Assembly: GCF_904849725.1 (NCBI RefSeq)
Contig: NC_058519.1
Span: 360,685,974 to 360,749,973 of the forward strand
Direction: 5' to 3'
From: Hordeum vulgare subsp. vulgare
Taxonomy: Eukaryota > Streptophyta > Magnoliopsida > Poales > Poaceae
Length of the DNA: 64,000 nucleotides
In this document: piece after piece, positions 11,069 to 22,918 of the stretch
How positions within the stretch are numbered: the stretch's first letter is position 1
Layout: each line of letters begins with the position of its first letter
Notes under the pieces: generated by a model
What the model was told of the DNA's origin: nothing
What the model saw: the letters and a program-made list of their open reading frames with translations, nothing else
The model's database searches: none
Position numbers and translations under genes: made by a program

Positions 11069-12324
11069 GATCTACAACACAAATATATTCAAAGTGGACT
11101 TAGACTAGGTTCAAGATAATTAGAGTTCAACTTAATCAAATTATATGCTAAACTCCCACTCAAAAAGTACATCTCTCTAGTCATTTGAGTGGTTCATGAT
11201 CCACTTACACTATCCCAAGTCCGATCATCACGTGAGTTGGGTATAGTTTCAGTGGTAAGCATCCCTATGCTAATCATATCAACTATATGATTCACGATCG
11301 ACCTTTTGGTCTCATGTGTTCCGAGGCCATGTCTGCACATGCTAGGCTCGTCAAGCTTAACCTGAGTGTTCCGCGTGCGCAACTGTTTTGCACCCGTTGT
11401 ATGTGAACGTTGAGTCTATCACACCCGATCATCACGTGGTGTCTCGAAACGACGAACTGTAGCAACGGTGCACAGTCGGGGAGAACCCAATTTCGTCTTA
11501 AAATTTTAGTGAGAGATCACCTCATAATGCTACCGTCGTTCTAAGCAAAATAAGGTGCATAAAAGGATTAACATCACATGCAATTCATAAGTGACATGAT
11601 ATGGCCATCATCGCGTGCTTCTTGATCTCCATCACCAAAGCACCGGCACGATCTACTTGTCACCGGCGCCACACCATGATCATCCATCAACGTGTTGCCA
11701 TCGGGGTTGTCGTGCTACTTATGCTATTACTACTAAAGCTACATCCTAGCAAAATAGTAAACGCATCTGCAAGCACAAACGTTAGTATAAAGACAACCCT
11801 ATGGCTCCTGCCGGTTGCCGTACCATCGACGTGCAAGTCGATATTTCTATTACAACATGATCATCTCATACATCCAATATATCACATCACATCGTTGGCC
11901 ATATCACATCACAATCATACCCTGCAAAAACAAGTTAGACGTCCTCTAATTTTGTTGTTGCATGTTTTACGTGGTGACCAAGGGTATTTAGTAGGATCGC
12001 ATCTTACTTACGCAAACACCACAACGGAGATATATGAGTTGCTATTTAACCTCATCCAAGGACCTCCTCGGTCAAATCCGATTCAACTAAAGTTGGAGAA
12101 ACCGTCACTTGCCAGTTATCTTTGAGCAAACAGGGTTACTCTTAACGATGAAACCAGTCTCTCGTAAGCGTACGAGTAATGTCGGTCCAAGCCGCTTCAA
12201 TCCAACAATGCCGCAGAATCAAGAAAAGACTAAGGAGGGCAGCAAAACGCACATCACCGCCCACAAAAACTTTTGTGTTCTACTCGAGAAGACATCTACG
12301 CATGAACCTAGCTCATGATGCCAC
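11069..12324 (-). other. Element B 5' leader with variant PBS
   Basis: A 1256-bp leader, colinear with the leader of A with only scattered differences. The PBS variant TGGCATCATGAGC (element strand) is at 12311-12323, one base from the LTR. No supported coding frame. Confidence 0.8.
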
Positions 12325-14149
12325 TGCTGGGGAACTTTGCATGGGAAACAAAATTTTTCCTACGCGCACGAAGACCTATCATGGTGATGTCCATCTACGA
12401 GAGGGGATGAGTGATCTACGTACCCTTGTAGATCGTACAGCAGAAGCGTTAGAGAACGCGGTTGATGTAGTGGAACGTCCTCATGTCCCTCGATCCGCCC
12501 CGCGAACAATCCCGCGATCAGTCCCACGATCTAGTACCGAACGGACGGCACCTCCGCGTTCAACACACGTACAGCTCGACGATGATCTCGGCCTTCTTGA
12601 TCCAGCAAGAGAGACGGAGAGGTAGAAGAGTTCTCCGGCAGCATGACGGCGCTCCGGAGGTCGGTGATGACCTTGTCTCAGCAGGGCTCCGCCCGAGCTC
12701 CGCTGAAACGCGATCTAGAGGAAAAACCGTGGAGGTATGTGGTCGGGCAGCCGTGAGAAAGTCGTCTCAAATCAGCCCTAAAACCTCCGTATATATAGGT
12801 GGGAGGGAGGGGGGCCTTGCCTTGGGGTCCAAGGACCCTCAAGGAGTCGGCCGAGCCAAGGGGGAGGACTCTCCCCCCCCAAACCGAGTTGGATTAGGTT
12901 TGGTGGGAGGGAGTCCCCTTCCCTTCCCACCTCCTCCCCCTTTTTTTTTCTTTTCCTTTGATTTCTTATCCTTGGCGCATAGGCCCCTCTTGGGCTGTCC
13001 CACCAGCCCACTAAGGGCTGATGCGCCACCCTCATAGCCTATGGGCTTCCCCGGGGTGGGTTGCCCCCCCCCGGTGAACTCCCGGAACCCATTCGTCATT
13101 CCCGGTACATTCCCGGTAACTCCGAAAACTTTCCGGTAATCAAATGAGGTCATCCTATATATCAATCTTCATTTCCGGACCATTCTGGAAACCCTCGTGA
13201 CGTCCGTGATCTCATCCGGGACTCCGAACAACATTCGGTAACCAACCATATAACTCAAATACGCATAAAACAACGTCGAACCTTAAGTGTGCAGACCCTG
13301 CGGGTTCGAGAACTATGTAGACATGACCCGAGAGACTCCTCGGTCAATATCCAATAGCGGGACCTGGATGCCCATATTGGATCCTACATATCCTACGAAG
13401 ATCTTATTGTTTGAACCTCAGTGCCAAGGATTCGTATAATCCCGTATGTCATTCCCTTTGTCCTTTGGTATGTTGCTTGCCCGAGATTCGATCGTCAGTA
13501 TCCGCATACCTATTTCAATCTCGTTTACCGGCAAGTCTCTTTACTCGTTCCGTAATACAAGATCCCGCAACTTACACTAAGTTACATTGCTTGCAAGGCT
13601 TGTGTGTGATGTTGCATTACCGAGTGGGCCCCGAGATACCTCTCCGTCACACGGAGTGACAAATCCCAGTCTTGATCCATACTAACTCAACTAACACCTT
13701 CGGAGATACCTGTAGAGCATCTTTATAGTCACCCAGTTACGTTGCGACGTTTGATACACACAAAGCATTCCTCCGGTGTCAGTGAGTTATATGATTTCAT
13801 GGTCATAGGAATAAATACTTGACACGCAGAAAACAGTAGCAACAAAATGACACGATCAACATGCTACGTCTATTAGTTTGGGTCTAGTCCATCACGTGAT
13901 TCTCCCAATGACGTGATCCAGTTATCAAGCAACAACATTTTGTTCATAATCAGAAGACACTGACTATCATTGATCAACTGGCTAGCCAACTAGAGGCATG
14001 CTAGGGACGGTGTTTTGTCTATGTATCCACACATGTAAATGAGTCTTCATTCAATACAATTATAGCATGGATAATAAACTATTATCTTGATACAGGAATT
14101 ATAATAATAACTATACATTTATTATTGCCTCTAGGGCATAATTCCAACA
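12325..14149 (-). repeat. 5' LTR of element B
   Basis: LTR of 1825 bp, near-identical by eye to 5212-7034. Element-strand ends are TGTTGGAATTATGCCC and CCCCAGCA. A TATATATA box is at 12790-12797. Its outer edge is separated from the outer edge of the next LTR (14152-15972) by only G-T at 14150-14151. Confidence 0.93.
12790..12797 (-). promoter_or_regulatory. TATA box of element B 5' LTR
   Basis: TATATATA in minus-strand context, at the same place as in the other LTRs. This one lies upstream of gag-pol and is the promoter most likely to drive B. Confidence 0.65.
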
Positions 14150-14151
14150 GT

Positions 14152-15972
14152 TGTTGGGGAACGTCGCATGGGAAATAAAAATTTTCCTACGCGCACGAAG
14201 ACCTATCATGGTGATGTCCATCTACGAGAGGGGATGAGTGATCTACGTACCCTTGTAGATCGTACAACAGAAGCGTTAGAGAACGCGGTTGATGTAGCGG
14301 AACGTCCTCACGTCCCTCGATCCGCCCCGCGAACAATCCCGCGATCAGTCCCATGATCTAGTACCGAACGGACGGCACCTCCGCGTTCAACACACGTACA
14401 GCTCGACGATGATCTCGGCCTTCTTGATCCAACAAGAGAGACGGAGAGGTAGAAGAGTTCTCCGGCAGCGTGACGGTGCTCCGGAGGTTGGTGATGACCT
14501 TGTCTCAGCAGGGCTCCGCCCGAGCTCCGCAGAAACGCGATCTAGAGGAAAAACCGTGGAGGTATGTGGTCGGGCAGCCGTGAGAAAGTCGTCTCAAATC
14601 AGGCCTAAAACCTCCGTATATATAGGTGGGAGGGAGGGGGGCCTTGCCTTGGGTCCAAGGACCCTCAAGGAGTCGGCCGAGCCAAGGGGGAGGACTCTCC
14701 CCCCCAAACCGAGTTGGACTAGGTTTGGTGGGAGGGAGTCCCCCTCCCTTCCCACCTCCTCCCCCTTTTTTTTTCTTTTCTTTGATTGCTTATCCTTGGC
14801 GCATAGGCCCCTCTTGGGCTGTCCCACCAGCCCACTAAGGGCTGGTGCGCCACCCTCATAGCCTATGGGCTTCCCCGGGGTGGGTTGCCCCCCCCGGTGA
14901 ACTCCCGGAACCCATTCGTCATTCCCGGTACATTCCCGGTAACTCCGAAAACCTTCCGGTAATCAAATGAGGTCATCCTATATATCAATCTTCGTTTCCG
15001 GACCATTCCGGAAACCCTCGTGACGTCCGTGATCTCATCCGGGACTCTGAACAACATTCAGTAACCAACCATATAACTCAAATACGCATAAAACAACGTC
15101 GAACCTTAAGTGTGCAGACCCTGCGGGTTCGAGAACTATGTAGACATGACCCGAGAGACTCCTCGGTCAATATCCAATAGCGGGACCTGGATGCCCATAT
15201 TGGATCCTACATATCCTACGAAGATCTTATCGTTTGAACCTCAGTGCCAAGGATTTGTATAATCCCGTATGTCATTCCCTTTGTCCTTCGGTATGTTACT
15301 TGCCCGAGATTCGATCGTCAGTATCCGCATACCTATTTCAATCTCGTTTACCGGCAAGTCTCTTTACTCGTTCCGTAATACAAGATCCCGCAACTTACAC
15401 TAAGTTACATTGCTTGCAAGGCTTGTGTGTGATGTTGCATTACCGTGTGGGCCCCGAGATACCTCTCCGTCACACGGAGTGACAAATCCCAGTCTTGATC
15501 CATACTAACTCAACTAACACCTTCGGAGATACCTGTAGAGCATCTTTATAGTCACCCAGTTACGTTGCGACGTTTGATACACACAAAGCATTCCTCTGGT
15601 GTCAGTGAGTTATATGATCTCATGGTCATAGGAATAAATACTTGACACGCAAAAAACAGTAGCAACAAAATGACACGATCAACATGCTACGTCTATTAGT
15701 TTGGGTCTAGTCCATCACGTGATTCTCCCAATGACGTGATCCAGTTATCAAGCAACAACATTTTGTTCATAATCAGAAGACACTGACTATCATTGATCAA
15801 CTGGCTAGCCAACTAGAGGCATGCTAGGGACGGTGTTTTGTCTATGTATCCACACATGTAAATGAGTCTTCATTCAATACAATTATAGCATGGATAATAA
15901 ACTATTATCTTGATACATGAATTATAATAATAACTATACATTTATTATTGCCTCTAGGGCATAATTCCAACA
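14152..15972 (-). repeat. 3' LTR of element C
   Basis: LTR of 1821 bp with element-strand ends TGTTGGAATTATGCCC and CCCCAACA. Its TATA box is at 14617-14624. The inner edge abuts the polypurine tract (element strand AAGTGGGAGAC). The outer edge abuts B's 5' LTR with a 2-bp gap. Confidence 0.93.
14617..14624 (-). promoter_or_regulatory. TATA box in element C LTR
   Basis: TATATATA on the minus strand, matching the position in the other LTRs. As a 3' LTR that faces B's 5' LTR, it could in principle drive transcription into B. Confidence 0.6.
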
Positions 15973-16024
15973 GTCTCCCACTTGCACTAGAGTCAATAAT
16001 CTAGCCCTCACATCACCATGTGAA

Positions 16025-17478
16025 TTACATTGTAATAAATCTAACACCCATACAGTTCTGGTGTCGATCATGTTTTGGCCGTGGAAGAGGTTTAGTCAGC
16101 GGGTCTGCTACATTCAGATCCGTGTGCACTTTGCATATATTTACGTCCTCCTCCTCGACGTAGTCGCGGATGAGGTTGAAGCGTCGTTTGATGTGTCTGG
16201 TCTTCTTGTGAAACCTTGGTTCCTTTGCTAAGGCAATGGCACCAGTGTTGTCACAGAACAAGGTTATTGGATCCAGTGCACTTGGCACCACTCCAAGATC
16301 CGTCATGAACTGCTTCATCCAGACACCCTCCTTAGCCGCCTCCGAGGCAGCCATGTACTCCGCTTCACATGTAGAATCTGCTACGACGCTTTTCTTGGAA
16401 CTGCACCAGCTTACTGCACCCCCATTAAGAATAAATACGTATCCGGTTTGCGACTTAGAGTCGTCCAGATCTGTGTCGAAGCTTGCATCCACGTAACCTT
16501 TTACGGCGAGCTCTTCGTCACCTCCATACACGAGAAACATCTCCTTAGTCCTTTTCAGGTACTTCAGGATATTCTTGACCGCTGTCCAGTGATCCACTCC
16601 TGGATTACTCTAGAACCTTCCTGCCATACTTATGGCCAGGCTGACATCCGGTCTAGTGCACAGCATTGCATACATGATAGAACCTATGGCTGAAGCATAG
16701 GGGACGGAGCACATATGCTCTCTATCTTCATCAGTTGCTGGGCACTGAGTCTTACTCAATCTCGTACCTTGTAAAACTGGCAAGAACCCTTTCTTGGACT
16801 GTTCCATTTTGAACCTCTTCAAAACTTTATCAAGGTATGTGCTTTGTGAAAGTCCTATCAGGCGTTTTGATCTATCCCTATAGATTTTAATGCCTAGAAT
16901 GTAAGCAGCTTCTCCTAGGTCCTTCATAGAGAAACTTTTATTCAAGTAACCTTTTATGCTCTCCAAAAGCTCTACGTTGTTTCCAATCAGTAATATGTCA
17001 TCCACATATAATATTAGAAACGCCACAGAGCTCCCACTCACTTTCTTGTAAATACAAGATTCTCCAACCACTTGTATAAACCCAAATGCTTTGATCACCT
17101 CATCAAAGCGTTTGTTCCAACTCCGAGATGCTTGCACCAGTCCATAAATGGATCGCTGGAGCTTGCACACCTTGTTAGCACTTTTAGGATCGACAAAACC
17201 TTCGGGTTGCATCATATACAACTCTTCCTTAAGGAAACCGTTAAGGAACGCCGTTTTGACATCCATCTGCCAGATTTCATAATCGAAAAATGCAGCTATT
17301 GCTAACATGATTCTGACGGACTTAAGCATTGCCACGGGAGAGAAAGTCTCATCATAGTCAATTCCTGGAACTTGTGAAAAACCCTTTGCCACAAGTCGAG
17401 CTTTATAAACGGTCACATTACCGTCAGCGTCCGTCTTCTTCTTAAAGATCCATTTGTTCTGAATAGCCTTGCGGCCCT
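16025..17478 (-). pseudogene. pol: Element C reverse transcriptase and RNase H
   Basis: Copia RT with YVDD at 16997-17008, interrupted by TAG at 16610-16612 (MAGRF then stop). It is followed in the same frame by RNase H (VDHWTAVKN ... ADPLTKPLP ... FITM), ending at 16025. It is out of frame with the upstream integrase because of an 8-bp deletion at 17478/17479. RNase H itself is open and includes the SKSQTGYVFILN and CEAEYMAAS segments. Confidence 0.9.
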
Positions 17479-18911
17479 ATCTCCAAAGTCCACACTTTGT
17501 TCTCATACATGGATCCTATCTCGGATTTCATGGCTTCTAGCCATTTGTTGGAATCTGGGCCCACCATTGCTTCTTCATAATTTGCAGGTTCATTGTGGTC
17601 CAACAACATGATTTATAAGACGGGATTACCGTACCACTCTGGAGCAGCGCGTGATCTAGTCGACCTGCGTGGTTCAACAGAAACTTGAACTGGAGTTTCA
17701 TGATCATCATCATTAACTTCCTCCTCAACCGGCGTCGCAATGACAGAGGTTTCCCCTTGCCCTGCGCCACCATCCAGAGGGATGAGAGGTTCGACAACCT
17801 CGTCAAGTTCTATCTTCCTCCCACTCAATTCTCTCGAGAGAAACTCCTTCTCGAGAAAAGCTCTGTTTTTAGCAACAAACACTTTGCCCTCGGATTTGAG
17901 ATAGAAGGTGTACCCAATTGTCTCTTTTGGGTAACCTATGAAGATGCACTTTTCCGCTTTGGGTTCCAGCTTTTCAGGCTGAAGCTTTTTGACATAAGCA
18001 TCACATCCCCAAACTTTAAGAAACGACAACTTTGGCCTTTTGCCATACCACAGTTCGTATGGTGTCGTCTCAATGGATTTTGATGGTGCCCTATTTAAAG
18101 TGAATGCAGCTGTTTCTAATGCATAACCCCAGTATGATAACGACAAATCAGTAAGAGACATCATAGATCGCACCATCTCTAACAAAGTACGATTACGACG
18201 TTCGGACACACCATTACGCTGTGGTGTTCCAGGCGGTGTTAACTGCGAAACAATTCCACATTGTCTTAAGTGAGCACCAAACTCGAAACTCAGATATTCA
18301 CCCCCACGATCAGACCGTAGGAACTTGATCTTCTTGTTACGATGATTTTCCACTTCACTCTGAAATTGCTTGAACTTTTCAAATGTTTCAGACTTGTGCT
18401 TCATCAAATAGACATAACCATATCTACTCAAATCGTCAGTGAAGGTGAGAAAATAACGATATCCGCCGCGTGCCTCCACGCTCATCGGACCACACACATC
18501 GGTATGTATGATTTCCAACAAGTCACTTGCACGCTCCATTGTTCCGGAGAACGGAGTCTTAGTCATCTTGCCCATGAGGCATGGTTCGCACGTGTCAAGT
18601 GAATCAAAGTCAAGTGACTCCAAAAGTCCATCAACATGGAGTTTCTTCATGCGCTTTACACCAATATGACCTAAGCGGCAGTGCCACAAAAATATGGCGC
18701 TATCATTGTTAACTCTAACTCTTTTGGTCTCAATGTTATGTATATGCGTATCGCTATCAAGATTCAATATGAACAATCCTCTCACATTCGGTGCATGACC
18801 ATAAAAGATGTTACTCATAGAAATAGAACAACCATTATTGTCTGACTTAAAAGAGTAACCGTCTCGCAATAAACAAGATCCAGATATAATGTTCATGCTC
18901 AACGCAGGCAC
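17479..18911 (-). pseudogene. pol: Element C integrase region
   Basis: Integrase with zinc site HCRLGH ... CEPC, core motifs TDVCGP, RSDRGGEY and NGVSERRN, and the acidic linker before RT. A TAA at 17613-17615 replaces a Ser codon (GNPVL then stop; A and B read GNPVLS). The 8-bp deletion at 17478/17479 then shifts the frame. The segment is in frame with the protease but separated from it by the TGA at 18912-18914. Confidence 0.88.
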
Positions 18912-19996
18912 TCAATAACAATGATTTAAGTTCATCACTAATCCTGACGGTAACTGAAGTGACACTGTGCCGACGGCGATTGCATCAACCTTGGAACCAT
19001 TTCCTACGCGCATCGTCACTTCATCTTTCGCCAGCCTTCGCCTATTCCGCAGTTCCTGTTTCGAGTTGCAAATATGAGCAACATAACCGGTATCGAATAC
19101 CCAGGCACTACTACGAGAGCCGGTTAAGTACACATCAATAACATGTATATCAAATATACCTGATTTTTCTTTGCTCGCCTTCTTATCTGCCAGATACTTG
19201 GGGCAATTGCGCTTCCAGTGACCCATACCCTTGCAATAGAAGCACTCTGTTTCAGGCTTAGGTCCAGCCTTGGGTTTCTTCGGCGGATTGGCAACAGGCT
19301 TGCCGCTCTTCTTCGAATTGCCCTTCTTGCCTTTGCCGTTTCTCTTGAAACTAGTGGTCTTGCTCACCATCAACACTTGATGCTCTTTACGGAGTTCAGA
19401 CTCTGCGACTTTCAGCATCGCAAACAACTCGCCGGGAGACTTGTTCATCCCTTGCATGTTGTAGTTCAACACAAAGCCTTTATAGCTTGGTGGCAGTGAT
19501 TGAAGGATTCTGTCAGTGATAGCTTCTTCGGGAGTTCAATCCCCAGTTCAGCTAGACGGTTTGAGTACCCAGACATTTTGAGCACATGTTCACTGACAGA
19601 CGAGTTTTCCTCCATCTTGCAAGCATAGAATTTATCGGAGGTCTCATACCTCTCGATCCGGGCGTTCTTCTGAAAGATAAACTCCAACTCCTGGAACATC
19701 TCAAATGCTCCATGACGCTCAAAGCGACGTTGAAGTCCCGGTTCTAAGCCATACAAGACTGCACATTGAACTATTGAGTAGTCCTCCTTACGTGCTAACC
19801 AAGCGTTCTTAACATCCTGATCAGCCGTAGCGGGTGGTTCATCTCCTAGCGCAGCATTAAGGACATAATCCTTCTTCGCAGCTTGTAAGATTAGCTTAAG
19901 ATTACGAGCCCAGTCTACAAAGTTGCTTCCATCATCTTTCAACTTAGCTTTCTCTAGGAACGTATTAAAATTCAGGATGACTGTCGCGTGAGCCAT
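18912..19996 (-). pseudogene. gag: Element C gag and protease
   Basis: Starts at the ATG at 19996 (MAHATVILNFNTF). Gag is frameshifted near 19528 by loss of one G compared with A and B (CTTCGGG here, CTTGCGGG there), so the first frame stops at 19466. The rest, from about 19520 to 18912, holds the zinc knuckle (CFYCKGMGHWKRNC) and a protease with DTG followed by Tyr (DTGYVAHIC; Ser in B). A Leu codon TTA has become TGA at 18912-18914. Confidence 0.9.
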
Positions 19997-20347
19997 GATC
20001 TACAACACAAATATATTCAAAGTGGACTTAGACTAGGTTCAAGATAATTAGAGTTCAACTTAATCAAATTATATGCTAAACTCCCACTCAAAAAGTACAT
20101 CTCTCTAGTCATTTGAGTGGTTCATGATCCACTTACACTATCCCAAGTCCGATCATCACGTGAGTTGGGTATAGTTTCAGTGGTAAGCATCCCTATGCTA
20201 ATCATATGAACTATATGATTCACGATCGACCTTTCGGTCTCATGTGTTCCGAGGCCATGTCTGCACATGCTAGGCTCGTCAAGCTTAACCCGAGTGTTCC
20301 GCGTGCGCAACTGTTTTGCACCCGTTGTATGTGAACGTTGAGTCTAT
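19997..20347 (-). other. Element C leader, truncated
   Basis: The first 351 bp upstream of gag, colinear with A and B. It ends at 20347, in a stretch that continues in A and B as TATCACACCCGATC but here switches to inverted LTR sequence. PBS and 5' LTR are absent. Confidence 0.85.
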
Positions 20348-21474
20348 TGGCACTGGGGTTCAAACGATAAGATCTTCGTAGAATATGTAGGATCCAATAT
20401 GGGCATCCAGGTCCTTCTATTGGATATTGACCGAGGAGTCCCTCGGGTCATGTCTACATAGTTCTCGAACCCGCATGGTCTACACAGTTAAGGTTCGGCG
20501 TTGTTTTATGCGTATTTGAGTTATATGGTTGGTTACCTAATATTGTTCGGAGTCCCGGATGAGATCACGGACGTCACGAGGGCTTCCAGAATGGTCCAGA
20601 GACAAAGATTGATATATAGGGTGACCTCTTTTTATTACCGGAAAGTTTTGAGCATTACCGGGAATGTACCGGGAGTGACGAATGTTTTCCGGATGTTCAA
20701 CGGGGGGGGGGGGGGGGCAGCCCACTCCGGGGAAGCCCATAGGCCTTAGGGTTGCGTCACCAGCCCTTAGTGGGCTGGTCGGAAAGCCTAAGAAGGCCCC
20801 TGTGCAGGATAAAAGAAAATCAAAGAGAAAGAGGAAAAAAACGAAGTGGCAAAATAGAGAAGGACTCCACCTTCCAATCCTAGTTGGACTAGGATTGGAC
20901 GAGGACTCCTCCTCCCCCATTTTCGGCCGAACCCCTTGGGGCTCCTTGAGCCTCAAGGCAAGGCCCCTGCCCTCCCTCCTATATATACTGAGGTATTAGG
21001 GCTGATTTCAGACAACTTCGCCACGGCAGCCCGACCACATACCTCCACGGTTTTTCCTCTAGATCGCATTTCTGCGGAGCTCGGGCGGAGCCCTGCTGAG
21101 ATTAGATCACCACAAACTTCCGGAGCACCGTCACACTTCTGGAGAACTCATCTACCTCTCCGTCTCTCTTGCTATATCAAGAAGGCCGAGATCATCGTTG
21201 AGCTGTACGTGTGCTGAACGCGGAGGTGTCGTCCGTTCGGCACCAGATCGGAGCGGATCGTGGGACGGATCGCGGGACGGTTCGTGGGACGGTTCGCGGG
21301 GCGGATCGAGGAACGTGAGGACGTTCAACTACATCAATCGTGTTTATTAACGCTTCATGCTATGCGATCTACAAGGGTACGTAGATCTGAAATCCCCCTC
21401 GTAGATGGACATCACCATGATAGGTCTTTGTGCGCATAGGAAACTTTTTGTTTCCCATGCGTCGTTCCCCAACA
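20348..21474 (+). repeat. Plus-strand BARE-like LTR, 3' fragment
   Basis: 1127 bp matching, in reverse orientation, the part of the neighbouring LTRs from the TTGGCACT region to the terminal CCCCAACA. The first roughly 700 bp of the LTR are missing at the junction with C. TATA box TATATATA at 20980-20987. It ends at 21474 inside the 4 kb LTR described at 52380-56431. The right arm shows the uninterrupted site at 53820-53824, so the 5 bp GATTA (21475-21479) is the likely target site. It contains a run of 16 Gs at 20702-20717. Confidence 0.88.
20980..20987 (+). promoter_or_regulatory. TATA box in plus-strand LTR fragment
   Basis: TATATATA in the same context as the other BARE-like LTRs, but directed to the plus strand, toward the inverted repeat. 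Confidence 0.55.
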
Positions 21475-22918
21475 GATTAATAATTAATAAATAATTTAAT
21501 TTTATTTAGGTTAATCCTAATTAACCAGAGGCTGGCCCCACCTGTCATGGGCTCAGGGGGGTTGAACCCACCGGCGACGAGGTCGATCACGCCGGCGGTG
21601 AGCCTCCGGCACCACCAGGGATGGCGGAGAGCGTCGGAAACGCATCTCCGCTGACCAAATTGATGGCGGAAGGGCTTAAACGATCGGCCACTCGATCGCA
21701 AGCACGATGGAGCAAACCCCAGGGGCTGGGGTGGCCGGAATCGACGTCGGCGACGAGCTTGGCGTGACCGAAGCTTGGGCCTCGTCGAGGTCATTGCTAC
21801 AGGGCTTAAAACGCGCGGGGCTTGGCTCCTATGGCATCTAGGCGACGAGCTGAAACTGCTGGTGGCCTCGGAAGGACTAGATGATCATCACAACCTCACT
21901 GGCGACAAGCTCCGGCGGCGGATCACGTCGGGCTCCGGTGGAATCAAAGGCTAGAACATTGGATCGAGGGGGAAATGAGGGCAAAAGATCCCTGAGCTCA
22001 CAAGGGGTGCAGAGGCGTCGAGAGTGGGCTCGGGGTTGGCCTGGAGAAGGAGAACGACGGCGACTATTGTCGTCGGCCCGAGGAAGAAGACGACGGCGAT
22101 ATGGCGACTCAGGGGCTCTCGATGTTGTGCGGCTTGCTGGGAAGCTTCAGTAGGTCACGGCGGTTCTTCTACGCGGATCTGAGGAGAGAATGGGTGGCTG
22201 GAGCGACTTGGCGACGGCGAGCTCAAGCTCCAGCCATGGCGAGCAGAGAGGAAGAAGGGGAGAGAGACCGAATGAGGAGGAGGAGAAGATGGGAATGGGT
22301 TGCGGGGGAGCATATCCACCTCGCCAGCACATCGGGGTGGCCACGCAGGCAGCCAGGTGTGTAGCGTCGCCGAAGAGAGCGGAGACCAGCTCCTGCTGCT
22401 CGATGGCAAAGAGGAAGACGAGAGGGAGGAGGAATGGGCTGGGCCCAGGCAACAGATAGCTCTTTTTCTATTTTCTTTCTTTTATTCAGTTCTATTTGTA
22501 ATTCCAGCATTTACTTTTAGTTGTTTTTAGCTCCAAACTATTCCCTAAATTGTTGAATATATTTGTGGGGCCTATTTGGATTATTACCAAGCTCCGCAAA
22601 ATGTTTCAACATTTTATAACATCCTGAAATATTTATAACTAATTGTTTGGGGTATTATCAGCGGCTTTTATGGATTAATTAAAATGCCAAAAGTGTTTTT
22701 AAAATAATATCCACCCCTATAATATTGTTTCCTATATTTAACAAAAAGATGAACATTTTTGAAGGCCATTTTGGGTTCATTGAATTTTCACATTATTTGA
22801 ATTGGGTTGAAAAAATGATATGCTAGGGTTTCTTCAATCCCTACTTCAATTTTAATGAAAAGATAAAACAGGAGGCACAATCTTGCTAAACATCAATAAG
22901 GATTCTAGGGATGTGACA
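21475..22918 (-). repeat. 4 kb solo LTR, left-arm fragment
   Basis: 1444 bp, the reverse complement of 52380-53824. Its inner end reads GGGATGTGACA at 22908-22918, followed by the LINE and the target-site repeat CTATC (22919-22923). It is cut at 21475 by the plus-strand BARE-like LTR. The GC-rich stretch 21540-22450 produces many overlapping open frames, none of which looks like a gene. Confidence 0.85.

Larger units (their letters stand above)
5212..14149 (-). mobile_element. Copia element B (BARE-1/WIS/Angela-like), the most complete copy
   Basis: Full-length minus-strand element of 8938 bp: 5' LTR 12325-14149, leader 11069-12324, gag-PR 11068-9917, INT-RT-RNase H 9888-7087, PPT at 7035-7045 and 3' LTR 5212-7034. 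The only lesion I see in the main frame is one extra A at 9919-9923, which separates gag-PR from the rest of pol. No target-site duplication can be assigned because the left LTR is shared with A and the right one abuts C. Confidence 0.92.
14152..20347 (-). mobile_element. Copia element C (BARE-1/WIS/Angela-like), 5' end lost
   Basis: Minus-strand element with 3' LTR 14152-15972, PPT just right of it (from 15973), pol 16025-18914, gag 18912-19996 and a leader that stops at 20347. The rest of the leader, PBS and 5' LTR are missing: the sequence switches to an inverted LTR fragment. C has at least five lesions: a 1-bp deletion near 19528, TGA at 18912-18914, TAA at 17613-17615, an 8-bp deletion at 17478/17479 and TAG at 16610-16612. 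The last two are also in A but not in B. Confidence 0.9.

Noticed and set aside
14147..14151. ACAGT as a target-site duplication of element C
   Set aside because: Its partner would lie beyond C's lost 5' LTR, so it cannot be tested here. Kept only as an alternative in the LTR-LTR finding.
21881..22530. Several overlapping frames on both strands in the GC-rich 4 kb LTR fragment
   Set aside because: Overlap on all frames, simple Arg/Glu/Ser composition, different frames open in the right-arm copy. This is base composition, not a gene.
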